In this document: in pieces, positions 30,121 to 40,944 of the stretch
Numbering within the stretch: the stretch's first letter is position 1
Layout: every line of letters starts with the position of its first letter
Source of the DNA: Erinaceus europaeus
Taxonomy: Eukaryota > Chordata > Mammalia > Eulipotyphla > Erinaceidae
Length of the DNA: 64,000 nt
Assembly (NCBI RefSeq): GCF_950295315.1
Contig: NC_080171.1
Span: 29,642,682 to 29,706,681, forward strand
Reading direction: 5' to 3'
Position numbers and translations under genes: made by a program
The notes under the pieces: model-generated
What the model was told of the DNA's origin: nothing
Database searches by the model: none
Seen by the model: only the letters and a program-made list of their open reading frames with translations

Positions 30121-32344
30121 TAAAGCCTCTTTTCTCTCCTCTTTTCCTCCCACTTCACTGAGCTTGTGGCTTAGTCAGGAAAACAAGCCTCCTCTAGAGA
30201 AGGTGACCCTAAGTGCACTTCCAAGGCCTCAGGTTGCAGCAGGGTTCCTGATGAAAAGCTAGATTCCCCAGTAGCCTTCTCAGAGGCCAGAATCAGGCTC
30301 CCCAGGTGGTTACTTTAGAATAGAGGGACAGGAAAATGGAGGTCAGAGCTAGAAAGGCTGACGTTAATGTGGCAAAGGAATTGCTTCTGGAAAGACTCCA
30401 GTTGGCACCAAACTGAACAAAGTCTCTCTGGAGAGTCCTTAAAAAACTGCCTGTGGTTGAAAGAATTCTATGGATGGGATTGCCTCTTCCCACAGAGCCA
30501 ATCAGAACTTAGCCCTGGCTGCCCAATATGGCTGTCTAAAAGGGCTGAGCAATGATAAGTGTCCAAGCATGCTTGTTCAGATCTGAGTAGATGGGGGGAG
30601 ATTAGGAAAGGGCCATAATGACCTAGACCCCCTTCAACATACATACATCCTAGCCTGGTGGTGGGCAATGCTCCCCTCTCACCCACCTTCGTCTCAGCTC
30701 TCTGGGTGTGTATTTCTGTCTACTACTCTTTACCCCTTAGTCAACTTCTGTCAGATTACTTCATGGTGACTGCACTCTGAAATTCTCTTTCTGGGGTTCA
30801 GACAAGTTCCCAAAATAAAAAAAAACCTAAAAGGGGTTCCTGGGACATAATAGTTGGGCTATGTGATTAGTTTAGAGAACTGCAGCTCTTACTGTTCTTT
30901 TAGAAGTTAAGGTTAATCCATTTTACCAGATAGACACATTGACTTGAAAATTATCATCAACACTTTCTCAATTTTTTTCTCCCTTTGTTCCTTTCTCCCT
31001 TCCTTTCTTTCTTTCTTTTCTTTTCTTTTTTTACTACACTATCATATCAAAGATGCTTTTCTCTGCTGCACATGCATGTATGGTTTTGGTAGAGTCAGTA
31101 TCTCGGTCTCCCCATGGAACTGAGAGCAGACAAGATCTGGAGACTAGGCTGAATCTAATTAATTCATTTAACCCTGCCTCAGAGATCAAGGTTACCTTTC
31201 CCCAGGTGCAGTGGGGCTCACCCCTGCACAACATGGGCTGGCTTTCCATATGTGGCTCTGTGCTTTTCTGGTTGGCAGGACAAACTCTGCTGGTGACTAA
31301 AATCTGTGGATCTTGGGTGACAGAATCAACATATGCAAGCGAGTGTTTCTGGATCTGGGGATCAGACTTTATTTTGAAGTCTACAGGCAAATCCAAAGGA
31401 CTAAGACAGGATAACAAAAGTCAGGAGCTCTAGAGAATGTGGGTGCCCCAGGACACTGAAGAGCAGTCATCTCTCTCTTTTTCACAGTTGGAGTATCAAT
31501 AGATACTGTCCAATGTTGATAAAGAAAGAAATGGAGGCTCAGTGATCCTTGGTATTTGAATATTCATCATACTTGTTTCTGTAGTTACGAGGTTGTAAAA
31601 AGACTCAAAAGCTGTCAACATATATTAAATTATGTGAATTATGATACATTGAGTTCCCCTTAAGACATCCATTCCCTGTGACACAATTATCTCTGCTTAT
31701 CATATTAATTCAGTCAATCACACATCTTAAAGAACTGTGGGCTATCTAAACTCCAAGTGACATAGGACAGTTGCATAAATTACCCTCAAAGCCAAGGACA
31801 AAAGAGGGCCCAGTGCAGTGACACCAGTTCACAACTGAAAAGAGAACATCTGAGCAGGATGACAACAGCACTGCAGTTGGAGGAAATGGATTTGAGTATC
31901 ACAAAATAAAAAGGAGCCCTTGAGAACAGTTATAAATCTTCAGATGCTCTTTGCAGAAATGACCACTCTCTGATAGAAATGTGAAAGTTAAATAGGAGAT
32001 GAAGGATGTCACAGCTCACCATTGTACAATTTCATCTGAAAAATTACTCCCCAAGCCCTTTAAATGGTTGATTTTGTTCTTTGCTCCTTGTCTGAATTAG
32101 TATAATGGTGTGGTTGCCATTATAGGATAGGTTTTATTAAATAATGATGCATTTCTTTTTCTAATTTTAGTTTCAGTTTTCAAGATAATTTCTTAATCTC
32201 CATTTACTGTGAAATTTTGATCTCTCTTAAATGGAGTCACTTTAGTGACTTTTTTTTCTTTTCTGTTCTGGTACTGAGTGTCCTTGGGTGATGAATGCCT
32301 GTCATCTAAGTGTATGATTTAGGGGGGTGGTTGTAACTAATGAC
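30121..32344. other. Long repeat-poor, apparently unique sequence
   Basis: About 2.2 kb with only a CTTT-rich patch (30975-31035). The 126-aa and 127-aa ORFs at 31034-31433 overlap on opposite strands and show no known motif; I do not call them genes. Confidence 0.4.
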
Positions 32345-33300
32345 TTAACACAGAAGATCTTTACTTGTCATACATCAGACAAAAGGTTAGTAACAAAAAT
32401 ATATAAAGAGCTCACCAAACTCAGTGACAAAAAAACAAATGACCCCATTCATACATAGGAAGAGGATCTGAACAGAATATTAACCAAAGAAGAGATGCAA
32501 AGGACCAACAAGTATATGGAGGAGAAAAAAAATCCTCAAAGTCACTGATTATCAGAGAAATTCAAAGACAATAATAAGGTACCACTTCACTCCTGTGAGG
32601 ATGTCATACATCAGAGAGGATAGTAACAACAAATGTTGGAGAGGTTGCAGGGGTAAAGAAACCCTCCTGCACTGCTGGTGGGAATGTCAATTTGCCCAGT
32701 CCTTATGGAGAGCAGTCTGGAGAACTCTCAGAAGCCTAGAAATGGATCTACTCTATGACCCTGCAATGCCTTTTCTGGGGGATATATCCTAAGGTAACAA
32801 ACACACCACCCAAAGAGATCTGTGTACATCTATGTTCATAGCAGCACAACTTGTAATAGCCAAAACTTGGAAGCGACACAGGTGTCCAGCAACAGATAAG
32901 TGGCTGAGTAAGTTGTGGTATAATATACACAATGAAATACTACTCAGCTATTAGGAATGAAGAAGTCAGGAGTCGGGCTGTAGAGCAGCGGGTTAAGCGC
33001 AGGTGGCGTAAAGCACAAGGACCGGCATAAGGATCCCGGTTTGAACCCCGGCTCCCCACCTGCAGGGGAGTCGCTTCACAGGCGGTGAAGCAGGTCTGTA
33101 GGTGTCTATCTTTCTCTCCTCCTCTCTGTCTTCCCCTCCTCTCTCCATTTCTCTCTGTCCTATCCAACAATGACGACTACAACAATAAGACAACAAGGGC
33201 AACAAAAGGAATAAATAAATAAAATAAATATTTTTTTAAAAAAAGGAATGAAGAAGTCACCTTCTTCAATTCCTTTTGATTGGAGCTTGAAGGAATAATG
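32345..33300 (+). mobile_element. L1 ORF2 3' part, interrupted by a SINE
   Basis: ACATCAGACAAAAGGTTAGT, TTGGAGAGGTTGCAGGGGTA, CTGCTGGTGGGAATGTCAAT and GGAAGCGACACAGGTGTCCA are the end of ORF2 (encoding LHCWWECQ and TMEYYS-like text) with many changes. An ERI-A occupies 32969-33244. Confidence 0.88.
32969..33244 (+). mobile_element. SINE ERI-A with target duplication
   Basis: Starts GGAGTCGGGCTGTAGAGCAG, B box GGTTTGAACCCCGGCTCC, ends CAAGGGCAACAAAAGGAAT with an A-rich tail. The 15-bp duplication GGAATGAAGAAGTCA is at 32954-32968 and 33245-33259. Confidence 0.95.
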
Positions 33301-33301
33301 T

Positions 33302-33558
33302 TAAGGAGAGAGGGAGAGGGGGAGAGAGAGAGAGAGAAATGGAGAGAGAGAGAGAGAGAGAAATGGAGAGAGAGAGAAATGGAGAGAGAGAGGAAGGGAG
33401 AGAGAGAGAGAGAGGAAGGGAGAGAGAGAGAGAGGAGAGATATCTATAGACTGGCTTCATTACTTGTAAAGTGTTCCTTCTGCAGGTGGGGAGTGGGGCT
33501 CAAACTCAGGTCTTTATTATGTGTGCTTAACCATGTGCACCACCACTCAACCCCCAAC
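33302..33558 (-). mobile_element. SINE ERI-B with expanded GA microsatellite
   Basis: The body tract has grown to ~130 bp of GAGAGA/AAATGG units (33305-33440). GACTGGCTTCATTACTTGTA, GGGCTCAAACTCAGGTCTTT and GTGCACCACCACTCAACCCC follow. Confidence 0.85.
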
Positions 33559-33588
33559 AAATAAAATATTTTAAAAATATTTATTGTA

Positions 33589-33915
33589 GGGAGTCGGGCG
33601 GTAGCTCAGCGGGTTGAGTGGACATGGCGCAAAGCGCAAGGGCCGGCTCAAGGATCACGGTTCCAGGCCCCGGCTCCCCACCTGCAGGAGGTCGCTCGGC
33701 AAGCGGTGAAGCAGGTCTGCGGGTGTCTATCTTTCTCTCCTCCTCTCTATCTTCCCCTCTTCTCTCCATTACTCTCTGTCCTATCCAGCAACAATAACAA
33801 CAACAGCTATGATAGTAACAACAATGACAACAAGGGCAACACAAATAGGAAAAATGACTTCCTGGAGTATTGGATTTATAGTGCAGGCACCGGGCCCCAG
33901 GATAACCCTGGAGGA
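33589..33915 (+). mobile_element. SINE ERI-A, long form
   Basis: GGGAGTCGGGCGGTAGCTCA head, TCACGGTTCCAGGCCCCGG B box, ACAATGACAACAAGGGCAAC, and the 3' module (GTGCAGGCACCGGGCCCCAG). Confidence 0.92.
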
Positions 33916-34065
33916 TATATATATATATTTCTCAAGAGGGAGAGCAGCAGGAGAGAGAACAAGTCAGAGCACCACTCTGGCATATGCAGTGCTAGGGCTT
34001 CAACTCAGGACTTCATGCGTGTAAATCTAATGCTTTATTCACTGTACTGCCTCCTGCCATCTTTT
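33916..34065 (-). mobile_element. SINE ERI-C
   Basis: A (TA)n start, GAACAAGTCAGAGCACCACT, GGGCTTCAACTCAGGACTTC and GCTTTATTCACTGTACTGCC. Confidence 0.8.
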
Positions 34066-34149
34066 AAAGTGTCCTTTAGTAGTGTCCCAGTGAGTTTACT
34101 TCTCACAGCTGCTGCATTCACTCAGCTAGTGATGGACATTCTGATTTTT

Positions 34150-34247
34150 TTTTTGTTTGCTTTTAAATTCTTTTATTAGGGGAATAATGATTTACAAGAC
34201 AGTTGTCATGTGGGTACAGTTTCTCATCTTTCCTTGAAAAGTGTCTG
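34150..34247 (-). mobile_element. Possible old L1 or R1-like fragment, left part
   Basis: TTCTTTTATTAGGGGAATAATGATTTACAA resembles the T-rich ends of other A-tailed repeats here. The sequence resumes at 34552 after a SINE, including TTAGGTTTCACCTACAAGTG near 34718. The family is uncertain. Confidence 0.35.
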
Positions 34248-34540
34248 TTGGGAGTCGGGCAGTAGCCCAGCAGGTTAAGTGCATGTGGCACAAAGAGGAA
34301 GGCCCAGCGTAAGGATCCAGGTTCGAGCCCCCTGCTCCCCACCTGCAGGGGAGTCGCTTCACAAGTGATGAAGCAGGTCTGAGGGTGTCTATCTTTCTCT
34401 CCCCCTCTCTGTATTTCTCTCCTCTCTCCATTTCTGTCCTATCCAACAATGATGACATCAGTAACAACAGCAACAATAAAAACAGGACAACAAAAGGGAA
34501 AATAAGTAAATATAATAATAAGAAAAGAATTATCTAAAAA
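34248..34540 (+). mobile_element. SINE ERI-A with target duplication
   Basis: Head GGGAGTCGGGCAGTAGCCCA, B box GGTTCGAGCCCCCTGCTCC, and an A-rich tail. AAAAGTGTCTG flanks it at 34237-34247 and 34541-34551. Confidence 0.92.
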
Positions 34541-34551
34541 AAAAGTGTCTG

Positions 34552-35079
34552 CACACCACTCCCACCAGCAGTTTAAGTTCTGCTTCACCACTGTGTGTGG
34601 TCCCCAACGCCCATTTAACCTTCCCCCACATGACTCTCCAAAGTCTTTGGCCTTGCTACCAGAGGTTACACCTAGTTCAAGGTTCACCCTGTGCTTTGCC
34701 TTTTCTTCTTTGTTTCTTAGGTTTCACCTACAAGTGAGATGAAGTTTAATTCTATTTTGACCATTATGTGTAGTGCAGCTATAAACAAGGGCAAATATAT
34801 TTTCTTAAATTAGTATTTTTGTGGCCTGACTTATTTTCTACTGCACACATTTTTACACTGTTCCCGCTTACTTTATTTCACTGTATTTTAATTTGCTGAG
34901 GACACATACTACATTCAAAACCTGACCCTCCTTTCTTTTTTTCTTATTTGATATAAATTTGTCAGCCATCTGATTGATACAAATGGTCCTGGTGGAACAG
35001 CTAATGTGGGTCCTTGAGAGGGTTTCTGGTAGATACTGTTGGTCTTCTTGTCAACATGACTGTTCCTGCTATTCCCGCA
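34552..35079. other. Unassigned, possibly old L1
   Basis: The first ~240 bp probably continue the fragment at 34150. The remainder is AT-rich and unassigned. Confidence 0.35.
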
Positions 35080-35190
35080 ACAACTTCAACAACAACTTCT
35101 TCCTATTCTTCCTCCTCCTCCTTCTCCCTCTTCTCCTCCTCCTTCTTTTTCTTCTCCTTCTCCTTCTCCCTCCCTCCCCTCCCCCCTCTC
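35080..35190. repeat. (TTC/TCC)n low-complexity tract
   Basis: Pyrimidine-only stretch of CTT, CTC and TCC units. The poly-Ser/Leu/Pro ORFs over it are artefacts. Confidence 0.9.
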
Positions 35191-35199
35191 TCCTGGAAG

Positions 35200-35440
35200 T
35201 CCTAACCCCGCCCCCAGCACCTCAGAATGTGATTGCAGTTGTAGAAAGGGACTCTAAAGTGGTAAAGTAAGATGAAGTCATTAGGGTGAGCCCTGGTGTC
35301 CTTATAAGAAGAGATAAGAAGAGATAATGCCGGACAGACACAGGGAGATGGCCAGGTGAAGACAGGGCTTTCTGCAGATGGCCCTTTACAAGCCAAGGAG
35401 AGAAGTCTCAGAAGAATCCAATCCTGCTGCATCATTTTTT
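35200..35440 (+). mobile_element. MLT1-type MaLR LTR
   Basis: CAGAATGTGATTGCAGTTGT, GATGAAGTCATTAGGGTGAG, CTGGTGTCCTTATAAGAAGA and TTACAAGCCAAGGAGAGAAG follow the remembered MLT1 LTR order. It is the opposite orientation of the copy at 28736. Confidence 0.8.
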
Positions 35441-35890
35441 CCTCTCTGATCTTTATTAGTAATTTAATAATGGTTTATAAGATTATGAGATCACAAGCCA
35501 CACAACCACACAGAGCTGATGCTATGCACTCTTCCCACAGCATTTCAGGATGGTGTGTGTGTGGGAGATGAATGCTTTCTGTCCTCTTTGGGGGTGGGGG
35601 AAGTGGGAAAAGAAGCCCACAACAGCTGAAGGGCTGGGTGAGTTGTGGAGGTGTGACTGATATGCAGGTGGCTGGCTCCCCATTCCAGCACTTGCCCCTC
35701 TGGACAATGGTGATGAATGTTCAGCATTCCCCCAGGTGCACCTCATTACCACCCGCCCTCCTTCACATCATCACCTTGGGAGGAATCAGAACTCTGCCTG
35801 GAAAATTGTCATACCTGGTCTATGCTCAAAGGGGAAAGAAAGATGAAAATCAAAGACAAAAATCTTCTTTGCTTTGTAGTTAGCTGGGAG

Positions 35891-35894
<4 letters not shown>
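35441..35894. other. Unassigned; R1-like T-rich start
   Basis: TTATTAGTAATTTAATAATGG at 35453 resembles an R1 end. The rest is unassigned. Confidence 0.35.

Positions 35895-35939
<45 letters not shown>
35895..35939. repeat. (TG)n microsatellite
   Basis: About 21 TG units. Confidence 0.95.
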
Positions 35940-36194
35940 TGTACAAAGACAAATCATTTGACTTCCTTACAGATAACAGAACATCTGGCAATGACAAAAT
36001 GAAATCTTCCACATGTTAAGTTCTCCACAAAGTGAAATGTATTTGTCATATTGAGGAAAGGAAGGACTGGCATTACTCAAATTTCTCAGGCCAACTCCAT
36101 GAGCATCTAAACAGCATGGTGGGTTGTGGTGTGTCGCATATTTCCATACGGTGGCAGCGGATTTCATGGTGGTGAGGCAGGACCCTTTCCTCCC

Positions 36195-36385
36195 CTCTTC
36201 ATTTCTCACCCTCCCTTCCTTTTCCATTCCTTCCTATTTTGTCTTTCCCTTTCCTTTCTTCCTCTTTCCTTCTTCCCTCCCCCTCTTCCTTCCTTCCTTC
36301 CTTCGTTCCTTTCTCTCTTTCTCTCTTTTTTTCTTTCCTTCTCTCCTTCCTTCCCTCTACTCTCTTTTTTCCTGTCTATTATTAT
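36195..36385. repeat. (TTCC)n polypyrimidine tract
   Basis: Almost pure C/T with TTCC and TTTC units. The opposite-strand Lys/Glu/Arg-rich ORF is an artefact. Confidence 0.9.
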
Positions 36386-36578
36386 TTTTTGTTTTAAATG
36401 GGGTATCACCACACCTGGTCAAATTTTTCAGATAGAGAGACCTGGCAGGGGGATGGGAAGGGGAAAAACCATAGCATCAAATTTTCTTCCAATGCTGTAG
36501 AAGGTGGGTTCAAACCTGAGTCATGCCTTTAGCAAAGCAAGCACACTATCCACATGAACTATTTCACTTGCTCCTGGT
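36386..36578 (-). mobile_element. SINE (ERI-C like), diverged
   Basis: A T-rich start, then GGTGGGTTCAAACCTGAGTC (B box) and CATGAACTATTTCACTTGCT (head). Confidence 0.65.
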
Positions 36579-37006
36579 TCCTTTTCAGTTGTCCTATGGT
36601 CCTCGAAATGAGGCTTAGACTCTGAGAAGCCAGCTGGTCTTTTATAGAGGGCTGAGGTCACTCCAGCACTCCTTTCTGATCTCTTCACCATTAAAGAGCT
36701 TTTCCATGTTGGGAAATCTTCATCAATCACTAGCACAGACAGGAAAGGACTGTTGTGTGGTAATAATTCATGGTGTCTCCTGACACAGGGCCGAAAGTCT
36801 GCCTTTCCCTGCTTTATCCCCAGTGGAGACCATCTTTAAAGTAGACCAGGCAGGAATCACCAGTACAGCACTCTAAGTGAGGACATACTCTCTCTCCCAC
36901 TGTCCAAAGAGGAGAACCAGGTGGAAAAGGCTAAGGGAAGGTAATGGCTGAAAAGTGAAGCCTGTAGTCTAATGATGCCCTTCTCTCTTCATAGGGGGAC
37001 TGTGGA
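36579..37006. other. Unassigned non-coding sequence
   Basis: No gene or repeat recognised. Confidence 0.4.
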
Positions 37007-37290
37007 GAGAGTCAGGTGGTAGTGCAGCGGGTTAAGCGCATATGATGTAAGGATCCCAGATCGAGCCCCTGGCTTCTCACCTGCAGGGGAGTCGCTTCAC
37101 AGGTGGTGAAGCAGGTCTGCAGGTGTCTTTCTCTCCCCCTCTCTGTCTTCCCCTCCTCTCTCCATTTCTCTCTGTCCTGTCTAACAAAGACGACACCAAT
37201 AACAACAACAATAACTACAACAACAATAAAAAAACAAGGGCAAAAAAAGGGAAAATAAAAAAATAAATATAAAAAACAAAAACAAAACAT
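37007..37290 (+). mobile_element. SINE ERI-A
   Basis: GAGTCAGGTGGTAGTGCAGC head with an internal deletion, TCCCAGATCGAGCCCCTGGC, and a long A-rich tail. CATAGGGGGA recurs on both sides (36990s and about 37290), fitting a target duplication. Confidence 0.9.
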
Positions 37291-37589
37291 AGGGGGATTG
37301 CAGAATCCTCCCTTGAAGAAGCTGTTTTCAAAATGGTTCGAGTCCTAAGATGGAGTGGAAGTAAAAGGGTGCAGAGAAATGGAGATCCTTAGTGGCTATC
37401 TTCCACTTGGGAAGTACCAGGGGCTCTGAACCTAGACCTGGTGGCTCTGCAGTGTCACTCTGCTGCTGAGGGCCTGCCCCCTGCATCGATGCCTCCCCCT
37501 CTCTCCACCACCCACCCCCACCTCTGCCTCCAATGGCTGCAGAGGCTTCTCAAGGATTGCCTCCAGTCTTGAGTGCCACACCTCTTATT

Positions 37590-37746
37590 GTTTATTTATT
37601 TATTGAGACAGAGAGTCAGAGAGAGAGAGAGAGAGACCACAGCACCAAAGCTTCCTTCAGTGCAGTGGAGGCCAGGCTTGAACCTGGTTCGAGCACAAAG
37701 CAAAGGAGCAAGCACACTGTCCAAGTGTGAGCTATTTTGCCAGCCC
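37590..37746 (-). mobile_element. SINE ERI-C-like
   Basis: TTTATTTATTTATTGAGACA, GGCTTGAACCTGGTTCGAGC and GAGCTATTTTGCCAGCCC. Confidence 0.8.
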
Positions 37747-37747
37747 T

Positions 37748-37900
37748 GTTTTTATTTAATTTGTACTTAAATTATTTTTGATTGTTGATTACCAGAAAGG
37801 GAAGCACCTTCGCCAGCACCTGCAGCCCTGCTGGTTGAAGCAGGGTCTCATGCACGTGGATTCTGAGCTCTCCCTCTGGAGCCACCTTCCTGGCCACTAT
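37748..37900 (-). mobile_element. SINE, diverged
   Basis: T-rich start, CAGGGTCTCATGCACGTGGA and GGAGCCACCTTCCTGGCC. It lies directly beside the previous SINE in the same orientation. Confidence 0.55.
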
Positions 37901-38002
37901 TTTTTAAAATTATTTTTATTGAGATATTATTGGCTTGCATGTTGGATGTGTTTTAGGTGTGCAATGTCACGCATCCTTACCATCACCTCTCACCTGTGTT
38001 TT

Positions 38003-38030
38003 GTTTGTATTTATTTATTTGATTTTTCTC

Positions 38031-38076
<46 letters not shown>

Positions 38077-38341
38077 CTTCTGTTGCCCTTGTTGTTTATT
38101 ATTGTAGTTATTATTGTTGCTGTTATTGATGTCGTTATTGTTGGATAGGACAGAGAGAAATGGAGAGAGGAGGGGAAGACAGAGGGGGGAGAGAAAGATA
38201 GACACCTGCAGACCTGCTTCACCACCTCTGAAGTGACTCCCCTGCAGGTGGGGAGCCGGGGGCTCAAACTGAGATCCTTACACCAATCCTTGCCCTTTGC
38301 GCCACTTGCGCTTAACCCGCTGCGCTACCACCCGACTCCCA
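38003..38341 (-). mobile_element. SINE ERI-A with (TTTC)n tail
   Basis: A run of about 10 TTTC/CTTT units sits in the tail (38033-38075). TTGCCCTTGTTGTTTATTAT, GATAGGACAGAGAGAAATGG, GGGGCTCAAACTGAGATCC and GCTACCACCCGACTCCC follow. Confidence 0.92.
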
Positions 38342-38354
38342 GATTGGTTGATTT

Positions 38355-38695
38355 TTTTCCCATGGAGCTAGGGTGATTTCAGTGTGCTGATCCTGCATTT
38401 TCATTCAGCAGGACAGTGAGAACTATACACGTGGGGGGAGGGTGGAGATTAGCATGGGTGTTTCCCCCAGTGCTATAGCACCTCTCAGGTGGTGCTGGAG
38501 TTTGAACTTGGAAAGCATGCATGATTAGGTATGCGCCCTACCCACTGAACAATCTCTCTGGCTGCCAAAATATTTATGAGAGAGAAAATGAATGAGAACC
38601 AGAGCCTTACTTTGGCCTGAATGGTATTAGGGATCAAACTGGGGACCTCATACCTGCAAGTTCTGAGCTCTACTACTGTGCCACTTCTTAGGCCT
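38355..38695 (-). mobile_element. Two diverged SINEs in tandem
   Basis: 38355-38565 shows GGAGTTTGAACTTGGAAAGC and CACTGAACAATCTCTCTGGC. 38567-38695 shows ATTTATGAGAGAGAAAATGA, GGGATCAAACTGGGGACCTC and CACTTCTTAGGCC. Confidence 0.65.
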
Positions 38696-38902
38696 ATTTA
38701 CTTATTTAAATTTTATTTATTTATTATTGGATAGAGATAGAGAGACATTGAGAGAGGAGGGAGAGATAGAGAGACACCTGCAGCCCTGCTTCACCACTCG
38801 TGAAGCTTTCCCCCTGCAAGGTGGGGTCCAGGGGCTTGAACCCCGTTCCTTGTGCACTGTAGCATGTGCACTTAACCTGGTGTGCCACCGCCTATCCCCA
38901 GG
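38696..38902 (-). mobile_element. SINE ERI-B
   Basis: TTTATTTATTTATTATTGGA tail, GCCCTGCTTCACCACTCGTG, GGGGCTTGAACCCCGTTCCT and CTGGTGTGCCACCGCCTATC. Confidence 0.88.
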
Positions 38903-38991
38903 TCTATTTATTTTATTTGTATTTATATTTATATTTATATTATTTTATTTTATTTAACTTTTGCCACCAGGGTTGTCAGTAGAGCTCAGTG
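38903..38991 (-). mobile_element. SINE (shared 3' module), left part, interrupted by Vingi
   Basis: TTGCCACCAGGGTTGTCAG and GAGCTCAGTG are the reverse of the SINE 3' module. The element resumes at 39512. Confidence 0.85.
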
Positions 38992-39511
38992 GCTGCCAGT
39001 TCTTAGCAACATCGCCCCGCCAGATATTCGTCGGGATGCGGCATCATCTAAGTTCATTTCCCACGTCTACGCTCGACCGGACCTGCCAATATACGCGGAT
39101 ATCTTTGCCCACCCTGTCCAACGCTTGACGTCTCGTCACCCAATCTGGTCCCCTATGCCTACACTGAACTTCTCTGTTCCAGTCTCTTGGAAACAGAGTT
39201 GGCAGTCAGCTGAGGTAAAGAACAAACACCTCATCACAGACCCCTGCAAGCGTCAACCCGGCTTTGACCTAGCACATTATGATTGGGCCCTCCTCAATCG
39301 CTATCCAACAGGCCATGGCCGGTGCGCCGCTATGTTCCATCGCTGGGGAGCCAGAGACGACCCGAACTGCCCCTGCGGCTCCAGACAGACTATGACCCAC
39401 ATAGTCAACGACTGCCACCTCTCCAGATTCAAAGGAGGTCTCGAAACTTTACATCAGGCTCAACCTGACCTGTTGACTGGCTACGGAAGAAGGGCAAACG
39501 CTAGAAGAAGA
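38992..39511 (+). mobile_element. Vingi-type non-LTR retrotransposon, 5'-truncated (copy 2)
   Basis: About 520 bp, nearly identical to 8017-8534 of copy 1 (a few percent difference by eye). It has the same AGAAGA tail and a short AGTG duplication (38988-38991 and 39512-39515). The frame reads WLPVLSNIAPPDIRRDAAS to the C-terminal Cys/His motif (C-P-C-G...H-I-V-N-D-C). One base is lost near 39469 relative to copy 1, which changes the last residues. No catalytic region is present. Confidence 0.8.
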
Positions 39512-39791
39512 AGTGCCTGAGTGATGAATCCACCACTCCTGGCAGCCATACTGGCCTACCCCTCCTTTTTTACATAATTTCCTTTCTTTTTTTATTGTCT
39601 TTATTTTATTTATTGAATAGAGACAGCTAGAAATCTAGAGGGAAGGGGGTGATAGAGAGGGAGAGACAGAGAGACACCTGCAGCTCTGCTTCACCATTCG
39701 TAAAGCTTTCCCTCTACAGGTGGGGGTTGGGGGCTCGAAGCTTGTGCATTGTAACATGTGTGCTCAACCAGATGCGCCACCACCCAGTCCA
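39512..39791 (-). mobile_element. SINE, right part, interrupted by Vingi
   Basis: TGAATCCACCACTCCTGG, GAATAGAGACAGCTAGAAAT, GCTCTGCTTCACCATTCGTA, GGGGCTCGAAGCTTGTGC and GATGCGCCACCACCCAGTCC complete the SINE begun at 38903. Confidence 0.85.
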
Positions 39792-40285
39792 CTTTATTTT
39801 TTTTACTAGATAGAAACAGAGAGAAATAGGGAGTCTGGGCTGTAGTGCAGCCGGTTAAGTGAAGGTGGTGCAAAGTGCAAGGACCCGCGTAAGGATCCCG
39901 GTTCAAGCCCCCGGCTCCCCACCTGCATGGGAGTCGCTTCACAAGCGGTGAAGCAGGTCTGCAGGTGTCTGTCTTTCTCTCCCCCTCTCTGTCTTCCCCT
40001 CCTCTCTTCATTTCTCTCTGTCCTATCCAACAACGATGGCAACAATAAAACAACAAGGGCAACAAAAGGGAATAAATAAATAAATTTTAAAAAATATTAA
40101 AAAAAAGAAACAGAGAAATTAAGACGAGAGGGAAGGGGAATAGAGAGGGAGCGAGAAATAGAGACAGCTGCAGACCTCCTTCATCACTCATGAAGCTTCC
40201 CCCCTACAGGTGGGGAGTGGGGCTTGAACCCAAGTACTTGTCTGGTAATGTGTGCACTCAACTGGGTGTACTACTGCCTGGTCTC
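39792..40285 (-). mobile_element. SINE ERI-B split by an ERI-A
   Basis: 39792-39829 is the T-rich tail and AGATAGAAACAGAGAGAAAT. It resumes at about 40107 (AGAAACAGAGAAATT) and ends CTGGGTGTACTACTGCCTGG. The repeated AGAAACAGAGA fits the inserter's target duplication. Confidence 0.85.
39830..40106 (+). mobile_element. SINE ERI-A
   Basis: GGGAGTCTGGGCTGTAGTGC head, GGTTCAAGCCCCCGGCTCC, and CAACAAGGGCAACAAAAGGG with an A-rich tail. Nested in an ERI-B of opposite orientation. Confidence 0.92.
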
Positions 40286-40584
40286 CACCATTGTCAGTGA
40301 TGTCTCTTGTACTTGCTGTTGGAGAGAAATGGTGGGTGTGGGCCAGGTATGGAGTCAGAACTGGACAATAGTGAGGTGTTTACTCCTAGCTCAGTCTGCA
40401 AAGACCGGGGGCTAAGGGGATGAGTACTGTAACATTTTGCAGCAGATGTTGCAGGTAGAGGTCATTTTTCTTAGAAGGGAGTCTGGGTAGGTTGATACCA
40501 AATGACAGAGAATCATGAGGTTAATTAAATGTGTGGATCAGCCATGAGAGGAAAGAAGTCTTAGAAAATGTTTTGTACTCCACC

Positions 40585-40915
40585 AATGTGTCCTGGAGCT
40601 CTGACTCCACAGAGCCCTGCCACCCTAGGGAAAGAGAGAGACAGGCTGCGAGTATGGATCGACCTGTCAATGTTCATGTTCAGCGGAGAAGCAATTACAG
40701 AAGCCTGACCTTCCACCTTCTGCATCCCACAGTGACCCTGGGTCCATACTCCCAGAGGGTTAAAGAATAGGAGAGCTATCAGGGGAGGAGATGGGATAGG
40801 GAATTCTGGTGGTGGGAATTGTGTGGAGTCGTATCCCTCTTAGCCTATGGTTTTGTTAGTGTTTCCTTGTTATAAATAAATAAAAAGTAATAATAATAAA
40901 AAGAAATTAAAGCCA
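40585..40915 (+). repeat. R1 interspersed repeat, copy d
   Basis: CCAATGTGTCCTGGAGCTCT, GTATGGATCGACCTGTCAAT, TGGTGGTGGGAATTGTGTGG, then an A-rich tail (AAATAAATAAAAAGTAATAA). Confidence 0.85.
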
Positions 40916-40944
40916 TTTAAAGTCTAAAAAAAGAAAATGTTTTA

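Noticed and set aside
31034..31433. Overlapping 126-aa and 127-aa frames on opposite strands
   Set aside because: Both cannot be selected. Neither has a domain I recognise, and there are no splice or promoter signals; probably chance.
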